DNA of 64,000 nucleotides from Parathalassolituus penaei (GCF_026626885.1 NZ_JAPNOA010000028.1:62001-126000); one strand, 5' to 3'; positions 46,673-57,249 are shown, counted from the first letter of the stretch. Program-made: numbers and translations. The notes: generated by a model not told the origin, from the sequence alone.

Positions 46673-49450
46673 ATGAAACTTACTCTTGCCCGCCTTGAAA
46701 GCCTGTTGATGGCTGCCTGTGATGACCTGCGTGGCAGCATGGATGCCAGTGAGTACAAGGAATACATTTTTGGCATGCTGTTTCTCAAGCGTGCCAGTGA
46801 CCTGTTTGATGAACGTCGTAATGCCATGCGGGCCGAGCTGGAAGCTCAGGGCATGGACGCCGACGACATCGAAACCGAACTCGATGACCCGGATAACTAC
46901 TCCGGCAAATTTTTCTACGTGCCGCCGCGTGCGCGCTGGAATGAAGGCTGGACGGAAGAAGTCGTCGAAGGCGGTGGGCGCCGTCTGGTGCAGCGCCCGG
47001 CGTTGAAACACGTCAAAGAGAACGTAGGCAGCGCTCTTAACAAAGCCCTCTACGCCATTGAAGAAGCCAACCTTGATGCCCTGCAAGATGTTCTTACAGG
47101 CATTAACTTCAACCGCAAGATCGGCCAGCGCACCCTCGATGACGATACTCTGGCTGACTTTGTTCAGAACTTCGAAAAAATCCCCCTGCGTGATGCCGAC
47201 TTTGAATTCCCGGATCTGCTGGGTGCCGCTTACGAATGGCTGATCAAATACTTCGCTGATTCCGCCGGTAAAAAAGCCGGTGAGTTCTACACCCCGGCAG
47301 AAGTGGTGCGTTTGTGCGTAGAACTTTGTGATCCTGACGAAGGTATGCGGGTTTATGACCCGACCTGTGGCTCCGGCGGTATGCTGATTCAGATGCGTGA
47401 CTACCTGCTGGAAAAGGGCGGCAACGTCAGCCAGTTACCCCTGTACGGTCAGGAAAAGATCGGCACCACCTGGTCAATCTGCAAAATGAACATGCTGCTG
47501 CACGGCATCTCTCATGCCGATATTCGTCAGGAAGATACCCTGCGCGAACCGCAACACATGGACGACAACAACGAGCTGCGCCGTTTTGATCGTATTGTTG
47601 CCAACCCGCCATTCAGCCAGAACTACATCAAAAAAGACCTGAAATTTTCAGGCCGCTTTCCGGTGATGATGCCGGAGAAGGGCAAAAAGGCTGACCTGAT
47701 GTTTGTGCAGCACATGCTGGCGGTGCTGAAACACGATGGCCGTCTGGCCAGTGTGATGCCTCATGGTGTGCTGTTCCGTAGCGGTGAAGAGCGCGAAGCG
47801 CGCCAGTATTTTATTGAGCAAGGCTGGCTCGAAGCCGTGATTGGCCTGCCATCCCAGCTGTTCTACGGCACTGGCATTCCCGCCTGTATTCTGGTGATGA
47901 ACAAAAGCGGCGCGGCCACGCGGGATTCGGTGCTGTTTATCAATGCCGACCGTGAATACCGCGAAGGCAAGGCCCAGAACCATCTGCGCCCGGAAGACAT
48001 CGACAAAATCATCAATGCCTACCGTAACGGTGGTGATATTCCCGGTTATGCCCGTGCTGTGCCGGTCTCCGAGATCAAGGCCGAAGGCTACAACTGCAAT
48101 ATCCGTCGTTACGTCGATAACGCGCCGCCGCCAGAGCCGCAAGACGTGCGTGCTCATCTGCACGGTGGTGTGCCAGTAGCGGAAATCTCCGCCCTGCAAC
48201 ACTACTGGGATAACTACGCTGGCCTGCAACATAGCCTGTTTGTGCCCCGTGATGGCCAGTATCAGGATTTTGCTCCGGCACTCACCGACAAGCGCGATAT
48301 TGCCGCGCTGATCAACGACCACGACGGTGTGGTGATGGCCAACGACGCCCTGATGGCCCGGCTGGAAAGCTGGTGGCAATCCAGTTTGAAAATTGTTGAG
48401 GCGCTGGCACCGGATGCTCCGCAACAGCCGGGCATGCCGCGTAACGTCTATGTGATGCGCCGCCAACTGATCACAAGCCTGGAGCAGCACCTGCAAGGTC
48501 AGACCCTGTTAACCCCGTTCCAGATTCGTGGTGCCATGGCCAGCTATATGGACGACCTCAAGGCCGACTTTAAATCCATTGCCTCCAGTGGTTGGGGGCC
48601 AGAGCTGATTCCGGATGATGAAATCCTCAAAAGCCAGTACCCGGAGGTGCTGGAGAAGGATGCTCAGGATCGCAGCCGCCTGAACGAACTGGTGAGCCTG
48701 TTTGCCGCCGCCAGCGAAGAGGACTTTGAAGACAGCGACGACACCGGCGTATTGCCCGCCGACGAAGTGGCCAGCAAAAAAGACGAATTAAAAACCCTGA
48801 CCGCCGACTGGAAAGCCCAGCTCAAACAGATCAAGGCACTGGCGGGTAATCTGTTTACCGAACTGAATAGCGCTGGTCTGATCCCGAAAGGTAACGCCAA
48901 AGGTTATTACTGTACCGAGGGTCTGGGCCTGAAAGACCTGCAATTCAGCAACGGCCTGCGTATCGCCGAGCTGGCTGAACAGAAGCTGTATCAAAGTGAA
49001 TATGTCGCCCAGCTACAATTCGCCGTCGAACAAGGCCAGCGCGCTTACCAACGGGCACAAACCATCGAAACCAGCCTGGCTAACCACAAAAAGCTGGAAG
49101 ACGAAGTCAAAACCCTGCGAGCCGATATCAAGGCCACCGCCAGCAAACGTGAAGAACTGGTGGATGCCGCCCGCAAAAAAATCAGCCAGGCCGAGGCCCA
49201 GCCACTGATCAGCGCCCGCCTGAAACGCCTGTTGCTGGCTATTTATCGCGACTACCTGAAAGCCGAACAGCGCCAGTGTATTCGAGCGGTGGAAAACCTC
49301 TGGAACAAATACGCCGTCACCGCCAAAACCATCGAAGCCGAACGGGATCAGGCATCACAGCAATTGCAGGCGTTTTTGCAGGAGCTGGGGTACGACGTGC
49401 AGGATGCACTAGTGCCGCGAGGGCAGGGATGCCCAGGAGCGGCGGAGTGA
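46673..49450 (+). CDS. hsdM: Type I restriction-modification methyltransferase subunit HsdM
   Basis: A 925-residue N6-adenine methyltransferase. The HsdM N-terminal helical domain ([31 protein letters not shown]) is followed by SAM motif [12 protein letters not shown] near residue 228 and catalytic motif IV NPPF near 312. After about residue 500 there is a long charged, coiled-coil extension, making it longer than the E. coli subunit (about 530). ACGGAG precedes the ATG. The stop overlaps the hsdS start by one base. It heads an intact type I operon that follows glmS. Confidence 0.95.
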   Translation: MKLTLARLESLLMAACDDLRGSMDASEYKEYIFGMLFLKRASDLFDERRNAMRAELEAQGMDADDIETELDDPDNYSGKFFYVPPRARWNEGWTEEVVEGGGRRLVQRPALKHVKENVGSALNKALYAIEEANLDALQDVLTGINFNRKIGQRTLDDDTLADFVQNFEKIPLRDADFEFPDLLGAAYEWLIKYFADSAGKKAGEFYTPAEVVRLCVELCDPDEGMRVYDPTCGSGGMLIQMRDYLLEKGGNVSQLPLYGQEKIGTTWSICKMNMLLHGISHADIRQEDTLREPQHMDDNNELRRFDRIVANPPFSQNYIKKDLKFSGRFPVMMPEKGKKADLMFVQHMLAVLKHDGRLASVMPHGVLFRSGEEREARQYFIEQGWLEAVIGLPSQLFYGTGIPACILVMNKSGAATRDSVLFINADREYREGKAQNHLRPEDIDKIINAYRNGGDIPGYARAVPVSEIKAEGYNCNIRRYVDNAPPPEPQDVRAHLHGGVPVAEISALQHYWDNYAGLQHSLFVPRDGQYQDFAPALTDKRDIAALINDHDGVVMANDALMARLESWWQSSLKIVEALAPDAPQQPGMPRNVYVMRRQLITSLEQHLQGQTLLTPFQIRGAMASYMDDLKADFKSIASSGWGPELIPDDEILKSQYPEVLEKDAQDRSRLNELVSLFAAASEEDFEDSDDTGVLPADEVASKKDELKTLTADWKAQLKQIKALAGNLFTELNSAGLIPKGNAKGYYCTEGLGLKDLQFSNGLRIAELAEQKLYQSEYVAQLQFAVEQGQRAYQRAQTIETSLANHKKLEDEVKTLRADIKATASKREELVDAARKKISQAEAQPLISARLKRLLLAIYRDYLKAEQRQCIRAVENLWNKYAVTAKTIEAERDQASQQLQAFLQELGYDVQDALVPRGQGCPGAAE

Positions 49451-50709
49451 TGAGGTTGAATACAATTTCGTTAGGAGCCATCGCCAATATTACGATGGGA
49501 CAATCTCCAGACTCTCAGGATGTAAATCACGATGAGAAAGGTGTCCCATTCCTACAAGGTTGTGCGGAGTTCGGTCGGCAAACACCCGTTGCAGAAGCTT
49601 ATTGTGCACCTCCATTGCGGACATCACAGCCAGATTCAATATTGATAAGTGTTCGAGCACCTGTTGGAACTCTGAACTGGGCTGAACAGAAATATTGTAT
49701 TGGCCGAGGCTTGGCAGCGATTAAAGCTATCCCTGCTTTAGCTGATACCGCGTTTCTGTTTTATGTTTTGCAAAGCGATCCGTCATTCCTGCATCGCCGA
49801 AGTCAGGGATCAACGTTTTTAGCTATATCCAGCCATGATTTACACAGCTTTCCTGTTCCCGACTTTCCTCGGTCAACCCAACAAAAAATCGCCCGTATTT
49901 TGCAAACCGTCGATCAGGCGATTGAGAAAACCGAGCAACTGATCGAGAAATACCAGCAGATCAAGGCGGGTCTGATGAACGACCTCTTTACCCGAGGTAT
50001 CGGAGCCGACGGCCAACTGCGCCCGCCACGGGAACACGCCCCGGAGCTGTATCAGCATACCCCGATTGGATGGATACCGAAGGAGTGGGAGTTGAGTTCA
50101 GTATTAGAGCTTTTCGAAATCGACTCTGGTATCACTCTTGGAGCACACCGTCGTCCGTCAAAAAGCCCTATGCCTTATCTGAGAGTGGCGAATGTATACG
50201 CAGAAGAGCTAAGACTAGATGACTTGGCCTTACTTGAAGCATCAAAGGACGATTTCTTACGGTATCGACTAAAACGGTTAGATTTATTAATTGTTGAAGG
50301 CCATGCAAATGTTCAGCAGATTGGCCGGTGTGCAATTGTTAACCAAGATGCAGAGGATTTGTTGTTTCAGAATCACCTGTTCCGTTTACGTAGTTCCGTA
50401 ATGGCACCTATGTTTGCAATGTATTTTTTTAATTCCTTGTATGCGAGAAAGTATTGGGAAAGAAGTTGCTCGACTAGCTCAGGGCTAAATACGATAAATC
50501 GAACGATGTTAGGCTCGATGCCAATATTGCTTCCCTCGACTGAAGAACAATCAATGGTCGTTGCAGCTATAGAGACTTCGGTGAATAGAATCGAACGAGA
50601 AAAAGAGCTTCTTCAAAAACTCCTCAAACAAAAATCCGGCCTGATGCACGATTTATTAACCGGCACGGTTCCGGTTTCCATCGATTCCGCCAGCGAGGTA
50701 ACTGCCTGA
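49450..50709 (+). CDS. hsdS: Type I restriction-modification specificity subunit HsdS
   Basis: A 419-residue protein with two target-recognition domains (about 1-140 and 200-370). They are separated by conserved helical spacers STQQKIARILQTVDQAIEKTEQLIEKYQQIKAGLMNDLF and TEEQSMVVAAIETSVNRIEREKELLQKLLKQKSGLMHDLL. It recognises a bipartite DNA site. The recognition-domain DNA (about 49460-49860 and 50090-50640) is clearly richer in A+T than the rest of the operon, as expected for exchanged specificity cassettes. The start at 49450 overlaps hsdM; the longer open frame from 49276 lies inside hsdM. Confidence 0.93.
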   Translation: MRLNTISLGAIANITMGQSPDSQDVNHDEKGVPFLQGCAEFGRQTPVAEAYCAPPLRTSQPDSILISVRAPVGTLNWAEQKYCIGRGLAAIKAIPALADTAFLFYVLQSDPSFLHRRSQGSTFLAISSHDLHSFPVPDFPRSTQQKIARILQTVDQAIEKTEQLIEKYQQIKAGLMNDLFTRGIGADGQLRPPREHAPELYQHTPIGWIPKEWELSSVLELFEIDSGITLGAHRRPSKSPMPYLRVANVYAEELRLDDLALLEASKDDFLRYRLKRLDLLIVEGHANVQQIGRCAIVNQDAEDLLFQNHLFRLRSSVMAPMFAMYFFNSLYARKYWERSCSTSSGLNTINRTMLGSMPILLPSTEEQSMVVAAIETSVNRIEREKELLQKLLKQKSGLMHDLLTGTVPVSIDSASEVTA

Positions 50710-52976
50710 TGACCACGCTGGATTCCACCCAGATACCGGACTGGCTGCTGGATTTATCGGAATCCAGCGAGCTGGAGTGCAAAAAAGCGGCGGGCAAAGA
50801 CGGCCAGGGCCAGATTCCTCACGACGTCTGGCCGACCATCAGCGCCTTTGCCAATACCCACGGCGGCGTGATTCTGCTGGGTATCGAAGAAAAGCCCATC
50901 GGCACCTTTCGCCCTTATGGCATCGCCGAACCGCAAAAACTGATCACCGAGCTGTTTAATAACCTCAATAACCCGCAAAAAATCAGCTGCTGCCATCTGG
51001 TGACGGATCAGGATGTTGAGGTGATGGAGGTTACGGGCAAGTCGATTATCAAGATCACCGTGCGCCCGGCTACCCGCCATGAAAAGCCGGTGTCTGTGGG
51101 GCCGAATCCGCTGGGCCACACCTACCGCCGTTTGCAGGAAGGCGACCGCAGATGCTCCGACGAAGACGTGCGCCGCATGCTCGCCGAGCAGGTGGAAGAC
51201 TCCCGTGATAATAAAATCCTCACAGGCTTCGGCCTCGACGATATCGACAAGCGTAGCCTGAATATCTACCGCCAGCGTCTGAGCGCCAGAAGTCCGGGGC
51301 ATCCGTTTTTGAACGAGGATGATTTGGGCCTGCTAAAAATGCTCAAAGGCTGGCAGCGTGATCGCCAGACCGGTGAAGAGGGCCTGACTCTGGCCGGGGT
51401 GCTGATGTTTGGCACCTGGGACGCCATTCAGGATGCTGTGCCCCATTATTTTCTGGATTACCGCGAATACGCGGGTAACGACGAAACTGAGCGCTGGATA
51501 GACCGGGTGGTGCCAGACGGTACCTGGAGCGGCAATCTGTTCGATTTTTATCTCACGGTGTATACCAAGCTGACCCATCCGGAGTCGCTGAAAGTGCCGT
51601 TTTTGCTGAAACAGGGCCAGCGTCAGGACGACACGCCGGTGCATGTGGCGATTCGTGAAGCGCTGGTGAATACGCTGGTGCATGCGGATTACACCGGTAC
51701 CGTGTCGGTACTGGTGGAAAAACACCCGGATTTCATTCGCTTCCGCAACCCCGGCAATATGCGCATCCCCCGCGAGCGGGCGCTGGAAGGCGGCGATTCC
51801 GACTGTCGTAACCGCACGATGCATCAGATGTTTCTGATGATTGGTTTGGGCGAACGGGGTGGCTCGGGTATTCCGAAAATCATTGAAGGTTGGCGCAGCC
51901 AGCACTGGCGCGCCCCGGCCTTGATGGAAATCGATAACCCGGCTCAGACCGTGTTGATCCTGAGTATGCTGGAGCTTCTGCCTGCTGGTGTGCTGGAGCG
52001 GCTGGCAGCGCAGTTCGGGGAGGCGTTTTTATCTCTGGGCGAGCTGGAGCGGATTATCCTCGCCACTGCCGCCACGGAAAAAACCGTTTCTCACAAGCGT
52101 ATTACCGAAATCAGCTCGGATCATGGCCACGATATTACCCTCTGCCTGCGCGATCTGGTGCGGCGCGGCTTTTTGAGCATCGCTGGTCACGGGCGCGGTG
52201 CGGTTTACCACCTGACCGGCCAGGATCTGCCAACACCTGAGCAGGTGTTCGGCACTGCCGGGGCTTCGGGTGTGACCGCCGCCAATGATCTGCTACACAG
52301 CTCCGAAGGTTTGACGGTCAGCTCCGAAGATAACGAAAAAATCAGCAGCTCCGTAGATAACGAAAAAATCAGCAGCTCCGTAGATAACGAAAAAATCAGC
52401 AGCTCCGTAGATAACGGAAAAATCAGCAGCTCCGTAGATAACGAAAAAATCAGCAGCTCTGTAGATAACGAAAAAATCCGCAGCTCTGTAGATAACGAAA
52501 AAATCAGCAGCTCTGTAGATAACGAAAAAATCCGCAGCTCTGTAGATAACGAAAAAATCAGCGGCTCTTTAGCTAACAACGATTCGGTGTTCGAAAGTCA
52601 GTGGGATGAGTTCGGCAGGCTGGTTTCTGAATTATTGCCAGCTCCGGTTGTGTGCGACCTTTCCCGGTTGGAGCCTTCCTTGTGGTCGCGTCTTGAACAA
52701 CAAGCGCAGTTACCTCGTCAAAAACAACGAATCAAGCCAGAACTGATGCAACGTGTGATTCTGGCTCTTTGTACCGATCAGTATGTCACCCGTTCCTGTC
52801 TTGCTGAGCTGGTTGCCCGAGAGCCCGATAGTTTGCGCAATCAGTACGTGAACCCGCTGATAAAGAAAGGCCATTTGTTAATGGCATTCCCACAGAATCC
52901 AACCGATCCAAGACAAGCCTATATCGCAAGTTCGAAGCCCTTGGCCGCCAATGATGAGGAGTTACCGGGTGTCTGA
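50709..52976 (+). CDS. AlbA_2/Schlafen-type protein inside the type I operon, with a repeat linker
   Basis: A 755-residue protein. The N-terminal AlbA_2 domain is SELECKKA to ISAFANTHGGVILLGIEEK. A middle HATPase_c_4-like domain is EALVNTLVHADYTGTVSVLVEKHPDFIRFRNPG and RGGSGIPKIIEGW. A winged-helix segment lies near 450-510. Then come nine copies of a nonapeptide DNEKISSSV (541-621), and a C-terminal helical domain (about 630-755). It overlaps hsdS by one base and hsdR by 8, so it is made with the restriction complex. Proteins like it are often found in such operons, but their role (regulation or extra effector) is not settled. The repeat linker is unusual. Confidence 0.85.
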   Translation: MTTLDSTQIPDWLLDLSESSELECKKAAGKDGQGQIPHDVWPTISAFANTHGGVILLGIEEKPIGTFRPYGIAEPQKLITELFNNLNNPQKISCCHLVTDQDVEVMEVTGKSIIKITVRPATRHEKPVSVGPNPLGHTYRRLQEGDRRCSDEDVRRMLAEQVEDSRDNKILTGFGLDDIDKRSLNIYRQRLSARSPGHPFLNEDDLGLLKMLKGWQRDRQTGEEGLTLAGVLMFGTWDAIQDAVPHYFLDYREYAGNDETERWIDRVVPDGTWSGNLFDFYLTVYTKLTHPESLKVPFLLKQGQRQDDTPVHVAIREALVNTLVHADYTGTVSVLVEKHPDFIRFRNPGNMRIPRERALEGGDSDCRNRTMHQMFLMIGLGERGGSGIPKIIEGWRSQHWRAPALMEIDNPAQTVLILSMLELLPAGVLERLAAQFGEAFLSLGELERIILATAATEKTVSHKRITEISSDHGHDITLCLRDLVRRGFLSIAGHGRGAVYHLTGQDLPTPEQVFGTAGASGVTAANDLLHSSEGLTVSSEDNEKISSSVDNEKISSSVDNEKISSSVDNGKISSSVDNEKISSSVDNEKIRSSVDNEKISSSVDNEKIRSSVDNEKISGSLANNDSVFESQWDEFGRLVSELLPAPVVCDLSRLEPSLWSRLEQQAQLPRQKQRIKPELMQRVILALCTDQYVTRSCLAELVAREPDSLRNQYVNPLIKKGHLLMAFPQNPTDPRQAYIASSKPLAANDEELPGV
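52329..52571 (+). repeat. 27-bp minisatellite, nine units, in the AlbA_2 gene
   Basis: Nine tandem 27-bp units beginning GATAACGAAAAAATCAGC, coding for DNEKISSSV with S/R, E/G and V/L variants. Because 27 is a multiple of 3, changes in copy number keep the frame and alter only the linker length. The last unit is degenerate. Confidence 0.95.
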
Positions 52977-55900
52977 ATACACGGAAGTTGAACAGCCCTT
53001 TTTGCAGCAGTTGCAGGAGCTGGGCTGGAATGTGATTGATCAGGGCCAGGAGATTCCTTCAGACCCATCAAAAAGCCTGCGCGGCAGCTTTCGGCAGTGG
53101 CTGTTGCCGGAGGTGTTTAACCGGGCGTTAGCAGCGATCAATCCGGGTCAGACGGCAGGCAAAACCTGGCTGACGGACAAACAATTACAGGATGTGCAGG
53201 AGCAACTGCTGCGCCAGCCCAACAAAACCCTGATGGAAGCCAACGAGGCGATCCAGAAATTGCTGTTTAAAGCCCAGGTCGACGTCAACGAAGAAACCGG
53301 CGAGCAGGACCCGGTGGTGCGTCTGATCGACTTCGCCAACCCTGAAAACAATCACTTTTGGGCGATTAACCAGTTCCGTATTGATACACCGGGGGCGGTC
53401 AAGCAGTTCATCATTCCGGACATCGTACTGTTCGTGAACGGTATTCCGTTGATTGTGGTGGAGTGCAAAAAAGGCGGGCCGACTTGCGCTAATCCGATGG
53501 CAGAAGCCTACGCACAATTGCAACGTTATATGAACCGTCGCCCGCAGACATTAAAAGATGGCCTGCGCGAAGGAGAGCCACGGCTGTTTCACAGCAGTCT
53601 GATGCTGATTCGCAGCTGCGGCTTACAAGCCGATTACGGCACCATTACCTCGGGGGAAGAGCACTTTTACCCGTGGAAAACCCAATGGCCGCAAGCAGAC
53701 AGCACCGCTGACAACCTGAACCAGCAACAGCAGCTGATCAGTGGCATGCTCAACAAGCCCAATCTGCTGAACATTCTGCGTAACTGCTCGGTGTTTATGG
53801 ATACCGATGGCGGGCCACGGATCAAGGTGGTCAGTCGTTATCAGCAGTTCCGGGCGGCCAACAAGATTCTGCAGAAGCTGCGCACTGGCAGCAACGCTGA
53901 AGAAAAAAGCGGTGTGGTCTGGCACACCCAGGGTTCCGGCAAGAGCCTCACTATGGTGTTTGTGGCGCGTATGCTGCGTTCCTCGAAAGACCTGCACGAT
54001 TACAAGGTGGTGCTGATCAATGACCGCACCGATCTGGAAGAGCAGCTCACCGAAACCGCTGCCCTGATCGGTGGCCGGGTCAATGTGATTGAATCGCGTC
54101 ATGCCTTGAGAACTGAGCTGTCCAGTGATACCTCTGATATCAATATGGTGATGGTGCACAAGTTTCAGCTGGCCGATCAGAGCCTGCCGCTGGCGGTGGC
54201 TGAAGCCCTGGGGACGTATCAGGCAATACCGGGGAAAAGCACCTTTGGTGTGGTGAACGATTCCGACCGCATTCTGTTGATGATCGACGAAGCGCACCGA
54301 ACCCAGGGCTCGGATCTTGGGGAAAATATTTTTGAGGCATTCCCCAATGCCGCCCGCATTGCCTTTACCGGCACACCACTGATTACCGAACGCCACGGCG
54401 AAAAACGCACAGTGAAGCGTTTTGGTGAGTACATCGACAAGTACAAGCTGATGGACGCAGTGGAAGACGGCACCACCTTGCAGATTCTGTATGAAGGCCG
54501 CACAGCGGATACCGCGCTGAACGAAAAGCATCAGTTCGATACGGCGTTCGAGAATTTGTTCAAGGATCGAACCGATGAGGAGCTGCTGGCGATCAAGAAG
54601 AAGTACGGCGCCACTGGCGACATTCTTGAGGCGGAGAAGCGTATTGAATCGACTGCCAGAGATATGGTGAAGCATTATCTGGCGCATATTTTTCCGAATG
54701 GTTTCAAGGCGCAGGTGGTGTGTCATTCCAAGCTGGCGGCGGTGCGTTACCAGAAGGCGATTCATAAGGCTCTGGCTGAACAGGTCGAGGCCCTGAAGGC
54801 CGAAGCCGCGCCGGATCAGGAGCAAATAGGCAAGCTCGGTTTTCTGAAGGCGGCGGTGGTGATTTCCAGCGACGGCACCAATGAACCGGCCTATGTCACC
54901 GAGGCCCGCAAACAGGCCCGAGCCTGGAACGCGGTGGATAACTTCTGCAAACCGTTCGCCTTTGATGATCCTGAACAGCCGTATTCCGGCATTGCGTTTC
55001 TGGTGGTGTGCGACATGTTGCTGACCGGCTTTGACGCGCCGATTGAGCAGGTGATGTACCTCGATAAAAAGATTCGTGAACACACCCTGTTGCAGGCCAT
55101 CGCCCGAACCAACCGGGTCAAAAAGGGCAAACAGCGCGGTTATGTGGTGGATTATGTTGGCCTGACCAACAACCTGACGGATGCCCTCCAGCTGTATGCC
55201 GCCACTGATGAACAGCAGGAGCTGGTGGATGGACTGAAGAATATCCAGTCTGAAGTGCCGGTGCTGCAAGAGCGTTATCAGCGCATTCTGACCTTGTTTT
55301 CACAGAACAAGGTGGCGTCGGTCAAAGAGTTTCTTGAAGGCAAACTGGCGGATGTCAAAGCCGACGCCGCCGTGGTGCATGCCGCTGTTACCTTGCTGAA
55401 AGACGAGAAGCTGCGGGCTGACTTTGATGTCTTCCTGAAGAAGTTCCTCAGCAGTCTGGATATCATCCTGCCGCATGTTGCGGGGCAGCCATATCGCGTT
55501 CCGGCCAAACGTCTGGGTTATATCCAGCGAGTCGCCAAAGAGCGTTACAAGGATTCATCGCTCGATCTCGGGGATGCGGGTCAGAAAGTCCGTGACCTGA
55601 TCAATGAGCACCTGATCAGCCTGGGGATTAATCCCAAAGTGCCGCCGGTTGAACTGCTGTCGGAAGATTTTATTGAAAAACTGAACCAGCATGCTGGCGG
55701 TAACAGCCAGGCCAAGGCCAGCGAAATGGAACATGCCATTCGCAAGCATTGCACGGTTCACCATGACGAAGACCCGGCGTTTTACCAGAGTCTGTCAGAG
55801 AAGGTCGAACAGTTGATCGACCAATATCAGGAGCAATGGGACATATTGGCTGCCGAACTGGAGAAGCTGCGGACGGTGGCGATTCAGGGGCGTGCGCAGG

Positions 55901-56223
55901 GTGAAGGCGGCATGAGCAAGGAGGCGACCACCTTCTATGAACACATCGCCAACGAAGCCTTTGGCGGCACCGTGCCTGACGACGCCAGGGCTAAAATGAA
56001 AGCCCTGATGGAAGCCGTGGTTGAGGTGCTTCAGCAGAGCATTGGCAGTATCGACTTCTGGGAAAACAGTGATATGCAGAAGCAGGTACGCAGTGAAATC
56101 AAAAAGGCTCTGACGCTGACAGGGCTGGCTGAGTTAAAGCAAAACCGTGAGCGAGTGGCCGTTGAAATCATGAAGCTGGCCAAAAATCGTCACGATGAAT
56201 TACTGAAAGGTTTGGGCACATGA
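52969..56223 (+). CDS. hsdR: Type I restriction endonuclease subunit HsdR
   Basis: A 1084-residue restriction and translocation subunit. The PD-(D/E)XK nuclease has VVECKKGG near residue 165. The SF2 motor has Walker A TQGSGKSL near 322, DEAH in MIDEAH near 440, TGTPL, and motif VI QAIARTNR. A C-terminal helical domain presumably contacts HsdM. GTG at 52969 is the likely start, since GAGGAG lies 8 nt before it and it overlaps the AlbA_2 gene by 8 bp. An ATG at 52951 lacks a ribosome site. All catalytic motifs are present. Confidence 0.94.
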   Translation: MSEYTEVEQPFLQQLQELGWNVIDQGQEIPSDPSKSLRGSFRQWLLPEVFNRALAAINPGQTAGKTWLTDKQLQDVQEQLLRQPNKTLMEANEAIQKLLFKAQVDVNEETGEQDPVVRLIDFANPENNHFWAINQFRIDTPGAVKQFIIPDIVLFVNGIPLIVVECKKGGPTCANPMAEAYAQLQRYMNRRPQTLKDGLREGEPRLFHSSLMLIRSCGLQADYGTITSGEEHFYPWKTQWPQADSTADNLNQQQQLISGMLNKPNLLNILRNCSVFMDTDGGPRIKVVSRYQQFRAANKILQKLRTGSNAEEKSGVVWHTQGSGKSLTMVFVARMLRSSKDLHDYKVVLINDRTDLEEQLTETAALIGGRVNVIESRHALRTELSSDTSDINMVMVHKFQLADQSLPLAVAEALGTYQAIPGKSTFGVVNDSDRILLMIDEAHRTQGSDLGENIFEAFPNAARIAFTGTPLITERHGEKRTVKRFGEYIDKYKLMDAVEDGTTLQILYEGRTADTALNEKHQFDTAFENLFKDRTDEELLAIKKKYGATGDILEAEKRIESTARDMVKHYLAHIFPNGFKAQVVCHSKLAAVRYQKAIHKALAEQVEALKAEAAPDQEQIGKLGFLKAAVVISSDGTNEPAYVTEARKQARAWNAVDNFCKPFAFDDPEQPYSGIAFLVVCDMLLTGFDAPIEQVMYLDKKIREHTLLQAIARTNRVKKGKQRGYVVDYVGLTNNLTDALQLYAATDEQQELVDGLKNIQSEVPVLQERYQRILTLFSQNKVASVKEFLEGKLADVKADAAVVHAAVTLLKDEKLRADFDVFLKKFLSSLDIILPHVAGQPYRVPAKRLGYIQRVAKERYKDSSLDLGDAGQKVRDLINEHLISLGINPKVPPVELLSEDFIEKLNQHAGGNSQAKASEMEHAIRKHCTVHHDEDPAFYQSLSEKVEQLIDQYQEQWDILAAELEKLRTVAIQGRAQGEGGMSKEATTFYEHIANEAFGGTVPDDARAKMKALMEAVVEVLQQSIGSIDFWENSDMQKQVRSEIKKALTLTGLAELKQNRERVAVEIMKLAKNRHDELLKGLGT

Positions 56224-56927
56224 TCCGGCGACGAGTTCGGGATATTGATTACCAGCTGATGCCGGGGACTCCACGGCAGACCACTGACATTGTTATTGAA
56301 CGAGATGGTTCGGTGGTGGTTCGTCCGCCACAGCACTATAGCCCGGAACAGGTGGATGCGGTCGTTGATAGCAAACGTCTGTGGATCTATCGTAATCTGG
56401 CGGAGTGGCGTGATCTGAATGCTGCCGCTGTCGCTCGCGAGTTCGTGGGCGGCGAGACGTTTTTATATCTCGGCAGTTCGTATCGTCTGGCGCTGGTGTC
56501 GGAACAGGATGCGCCGCTGATGCTGAAGGATGGACGTTTTTGTCTGAGCCGTTCATTGGTTGAGTCGGGTGGGCTGGAGCAAGCCCGCAAAGCGTTTCAG
56601 GATTTTTATACCGATAAGGGCGTTCAACGGTTTGAACAGCGGGTCGCGTATTTCAGCCCCAAAGTGGGGGTGACACACGGGTCTATCAAGGTGAAGAATA
56701 TGGGCTTTCGATGGGCCAGCTGCGGCGCGGGTGGCTCTTTGAATTTTCACTGGAAGTGCATGATGGCCCCGCGCAAAGTGGTCGATTACATCGTAGTTCA
56801 TGAGTTGTGCCATCTGCATCATCGTTCCCACAACGATGCCTTCTGGAACGAGGTCGATAAGGTTCTTCCCGATTGGCGCGAGCGCAAAAACTGGCTGCGT
56901 GACCATGGAGCAAGCCTGGATATCTGA
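56220..56927 (+). CDS. YgjP/SprT-like zinc metallopeptidase
   Basis: A 235-residue DUF45/YgjP-type protein with zinc motif HELCH starting at residue 194 and the third His in RSHNDAFW. The upstream KNMGFRWASCGAGGSLNFHW segment is characteristic of the family. The ATG overlaps the hsdR stop (ATGA), so it is the last gene of the type I operon. YgjP-like genes frequently accompany hsdR. The substrate is unknown; it may process a component or act on host protein. Confidence 0.9.
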   Translation: MIRRRVRDIDYQLMPGTPRQTTDIVIERDGSVVVRPPQHYSPEQVDAVVDSKRLWIYRNLAEWRDLNAAAVAREFVGGETFLYLGSSYRLALVSEQDAPLMLKDGRFCLSRSLVESGGLEQARKAFQDFYTDKGVQRFEQRVAYFSPKVGVTHGSIKVKNMGFRWASCGAGGSLNFHWKCMMAPRKVVDYIVVHELCHLHHRSHNDAFWNEVDKVLPDWRERKNWLRDHGASLDI

Positions 56928-56939
56928 GCGGGTTCTTCT

Positions 56940-57128
56940 TCACACTGAATACTGCTCCAATTCCTCCAGTGCGATATGCAGCCGCGTATCGTTTTTAAAT
57001 CTCTCCAGCAAATATTCCACCGTGACTTTTACCCGTGGGGCGATGAGTGCCCGGTGCGGGTATTGGATCACCATGTCGAGGCTGCCGTGGGCGAGATGCT
57101 GGGCTCGTGCCATTGCTGCTGACGGCAT
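56940..57128 (-). pseudogene. C-terminal remnant of a LysR-type regulator
   Basis: Sixty-two codons on the minus strand ending LDMVIQYPHRALIAPRVKVTVEYLLERFKND. They match the last strand and helix of LysR effector-binding domains (PHR...RVKVxVEYLLERF). The helix-turn-helix and most of the effector domain are missing. It lies just after the type I operon, so it may mark a gene cut by the operon's arrival. Confidence 0.5.
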
Positions 57129-57249
57129 CCTTACCTTTCTTTGCCTGCGGGTATGTCAACCGTTGCCGGTTTGTATCGTTAGTCTGTAAGGAGCCACGTA
57201 TCCGCTTGTGCCGGATGTGGACGGAATTGACCTTGCAGGAGTCTTGCTA

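Noticed and set aside
52329-52571. CRISPR-like array of nine regular repeats
   Set aside because: Units are contiguous with no spacers, stay in the reading frame and encode a nonapeptide linker. No cas genes are near.
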